From: Saprospiraceae bacterium UBA7687
Lineage (GTDB): Bacteria; Bacteroidota; Bacteroidia; Chitinophagales; Saprospiraceae
Direction of reading: 5' to 3'
DNA: 13,160 nucleotides
Assembly (NCBI GenBank): GCA_002482845.1
Contig: DLGT01000008.1
Span: forward strand, 18,937-32,096
The position numbers were made by a program, and so were the translations under genes. Positions within the stretch are counted from its first letter, which is position 1; every line of letters begins with the position of its first letter. The notes under the pieces are model-generated. The model worked only from the letters and a program-made list of their open reading frames with translations, made no database searches and was not told the DNA's origin. Below, piece after piece: positions 12,953-13,160 of the stretch.

Positions 12953-13160
12953 CATATTCAACCCTTTTCAGGGTTGTGCTTTGCTCTTTCACTGTGCCAC
13001 AGGTTTCACCTTTGGTTATTCATATTCAGTCCTTTTCAGGGTTGTGCTTTGCTCTTTCATTGTGCCACAGGTTTCACCTGCGGTTATTCATATTCAACCC
13101 TTTTCAGGGTTGTGCTTTGCTTTTTCATTGTACCACAGGTTTCACCTTTGGTTATTCATA
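12953..13160. repeat. 68-bp tandem repeat, three full units, continues off the window
   Basis: Units run 12953-13020, 13021-13088 and 13089-13156, each beginning CATATTCA; a fourth begins at 13157. Each unit holds two hairpins: CAACCC/GGGTTG around TTTTCA, and CCACAGGT/ACCTTTGG around TTC. The period is not a multiple of three, so the array is not a repeated coding unit. In unit 2 the first stem reads CAGTCC/GGGTTG and is kept by two G-U type pairs. Confidence 0.95.

Noticed and set aside
12953..13160. Possible coding region across the 68-bp repeats
   Set aside because: The period is not divisible by three, so any frame shifts from unit to unit; the conserved features are palindromes, not codons.
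12953..13160. CRISPR array
   Set aside because: There are no unique spacers: the whole 68-bp unit repeats head to tail with scattered point changes.

Overview
The window looks like chromosomal DNA of a Bacteroidota bacterium, possibly near the Saprospiraceae; the family-level guess is weak. The supports are a low GC content, the absence of Shine-Dalgarno sequences before the starts, boxes matching the Bacteroidota -7 promoter consensus TAnnTTTG upstream of most transcription units, many Sec or lipoprotein leaders of Bacteroidota type (FSC, FGQ, YGQ, QAQ), and a TPR protein with a C-terminal cap I associate with this phylum. No rRNA, tRNA, transposase, integrase or CRISPR array was seen.

Layout. 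Positions 1-2036 (plus strand) hold a possible tail of an upstream gene, a KTSC-domain lipoprotein and an exported protein of 13 TPR motifs, probably one transcript. From 2190 onward every gene is on the minus strand. Positions 2190-3092 hold a compact two-gene unit: a small basic Ser/Thr/Lys-rich protein followed by a protein with TIR/deoxyribosyltransferase-like motifs. This is the best candidate for an undescribed, possibly defensive, system. Positions 3229-4302 encode a periplasmic serine hydrolase of the beta-lactamase/PBP fold. Positions 4602-8575 carry small AT-rich accessory genes: an SH3b protein with a translationally coupled partner, a four-helix membrane protein, two small ORFs in tandem, a PQQ-blade-like protein and an unrecognised 239-residue protein. 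Positions 8639-10885 form a likely operon of an HTH-pentapeptide fusion regulator, a dihydrofolate-reductase-like enzyme and a second SH3b protein. Positions 11167-12741 hold two exported proteins of unknown function.

Non-coding structure is the most striking aspect. Two unrelated repeat families sit mostly just upstream of minus-strand genes: family 1 at 4372, 5739 and 6266, family 2 at 11031, 12051 and 12784. Every copy of both contains a TAnnTTTG box pointing into the downstream gene, as if promoters had been copied or carried between accessory genes. The right end (12853-13160) is a chain of short hairpins that passes into a 68-bp tandem repeat running off the window; it resembles REP/RAYT-type arrays.

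How the genes work together is mostly unknown. The regulator-reductase-SH3b group and the small basic/TIR-like pair are the only convincing functional groupings. The remainder reads as an accessory zone in which small genes are interspersed with two enzyme genes of visibly higher GC.
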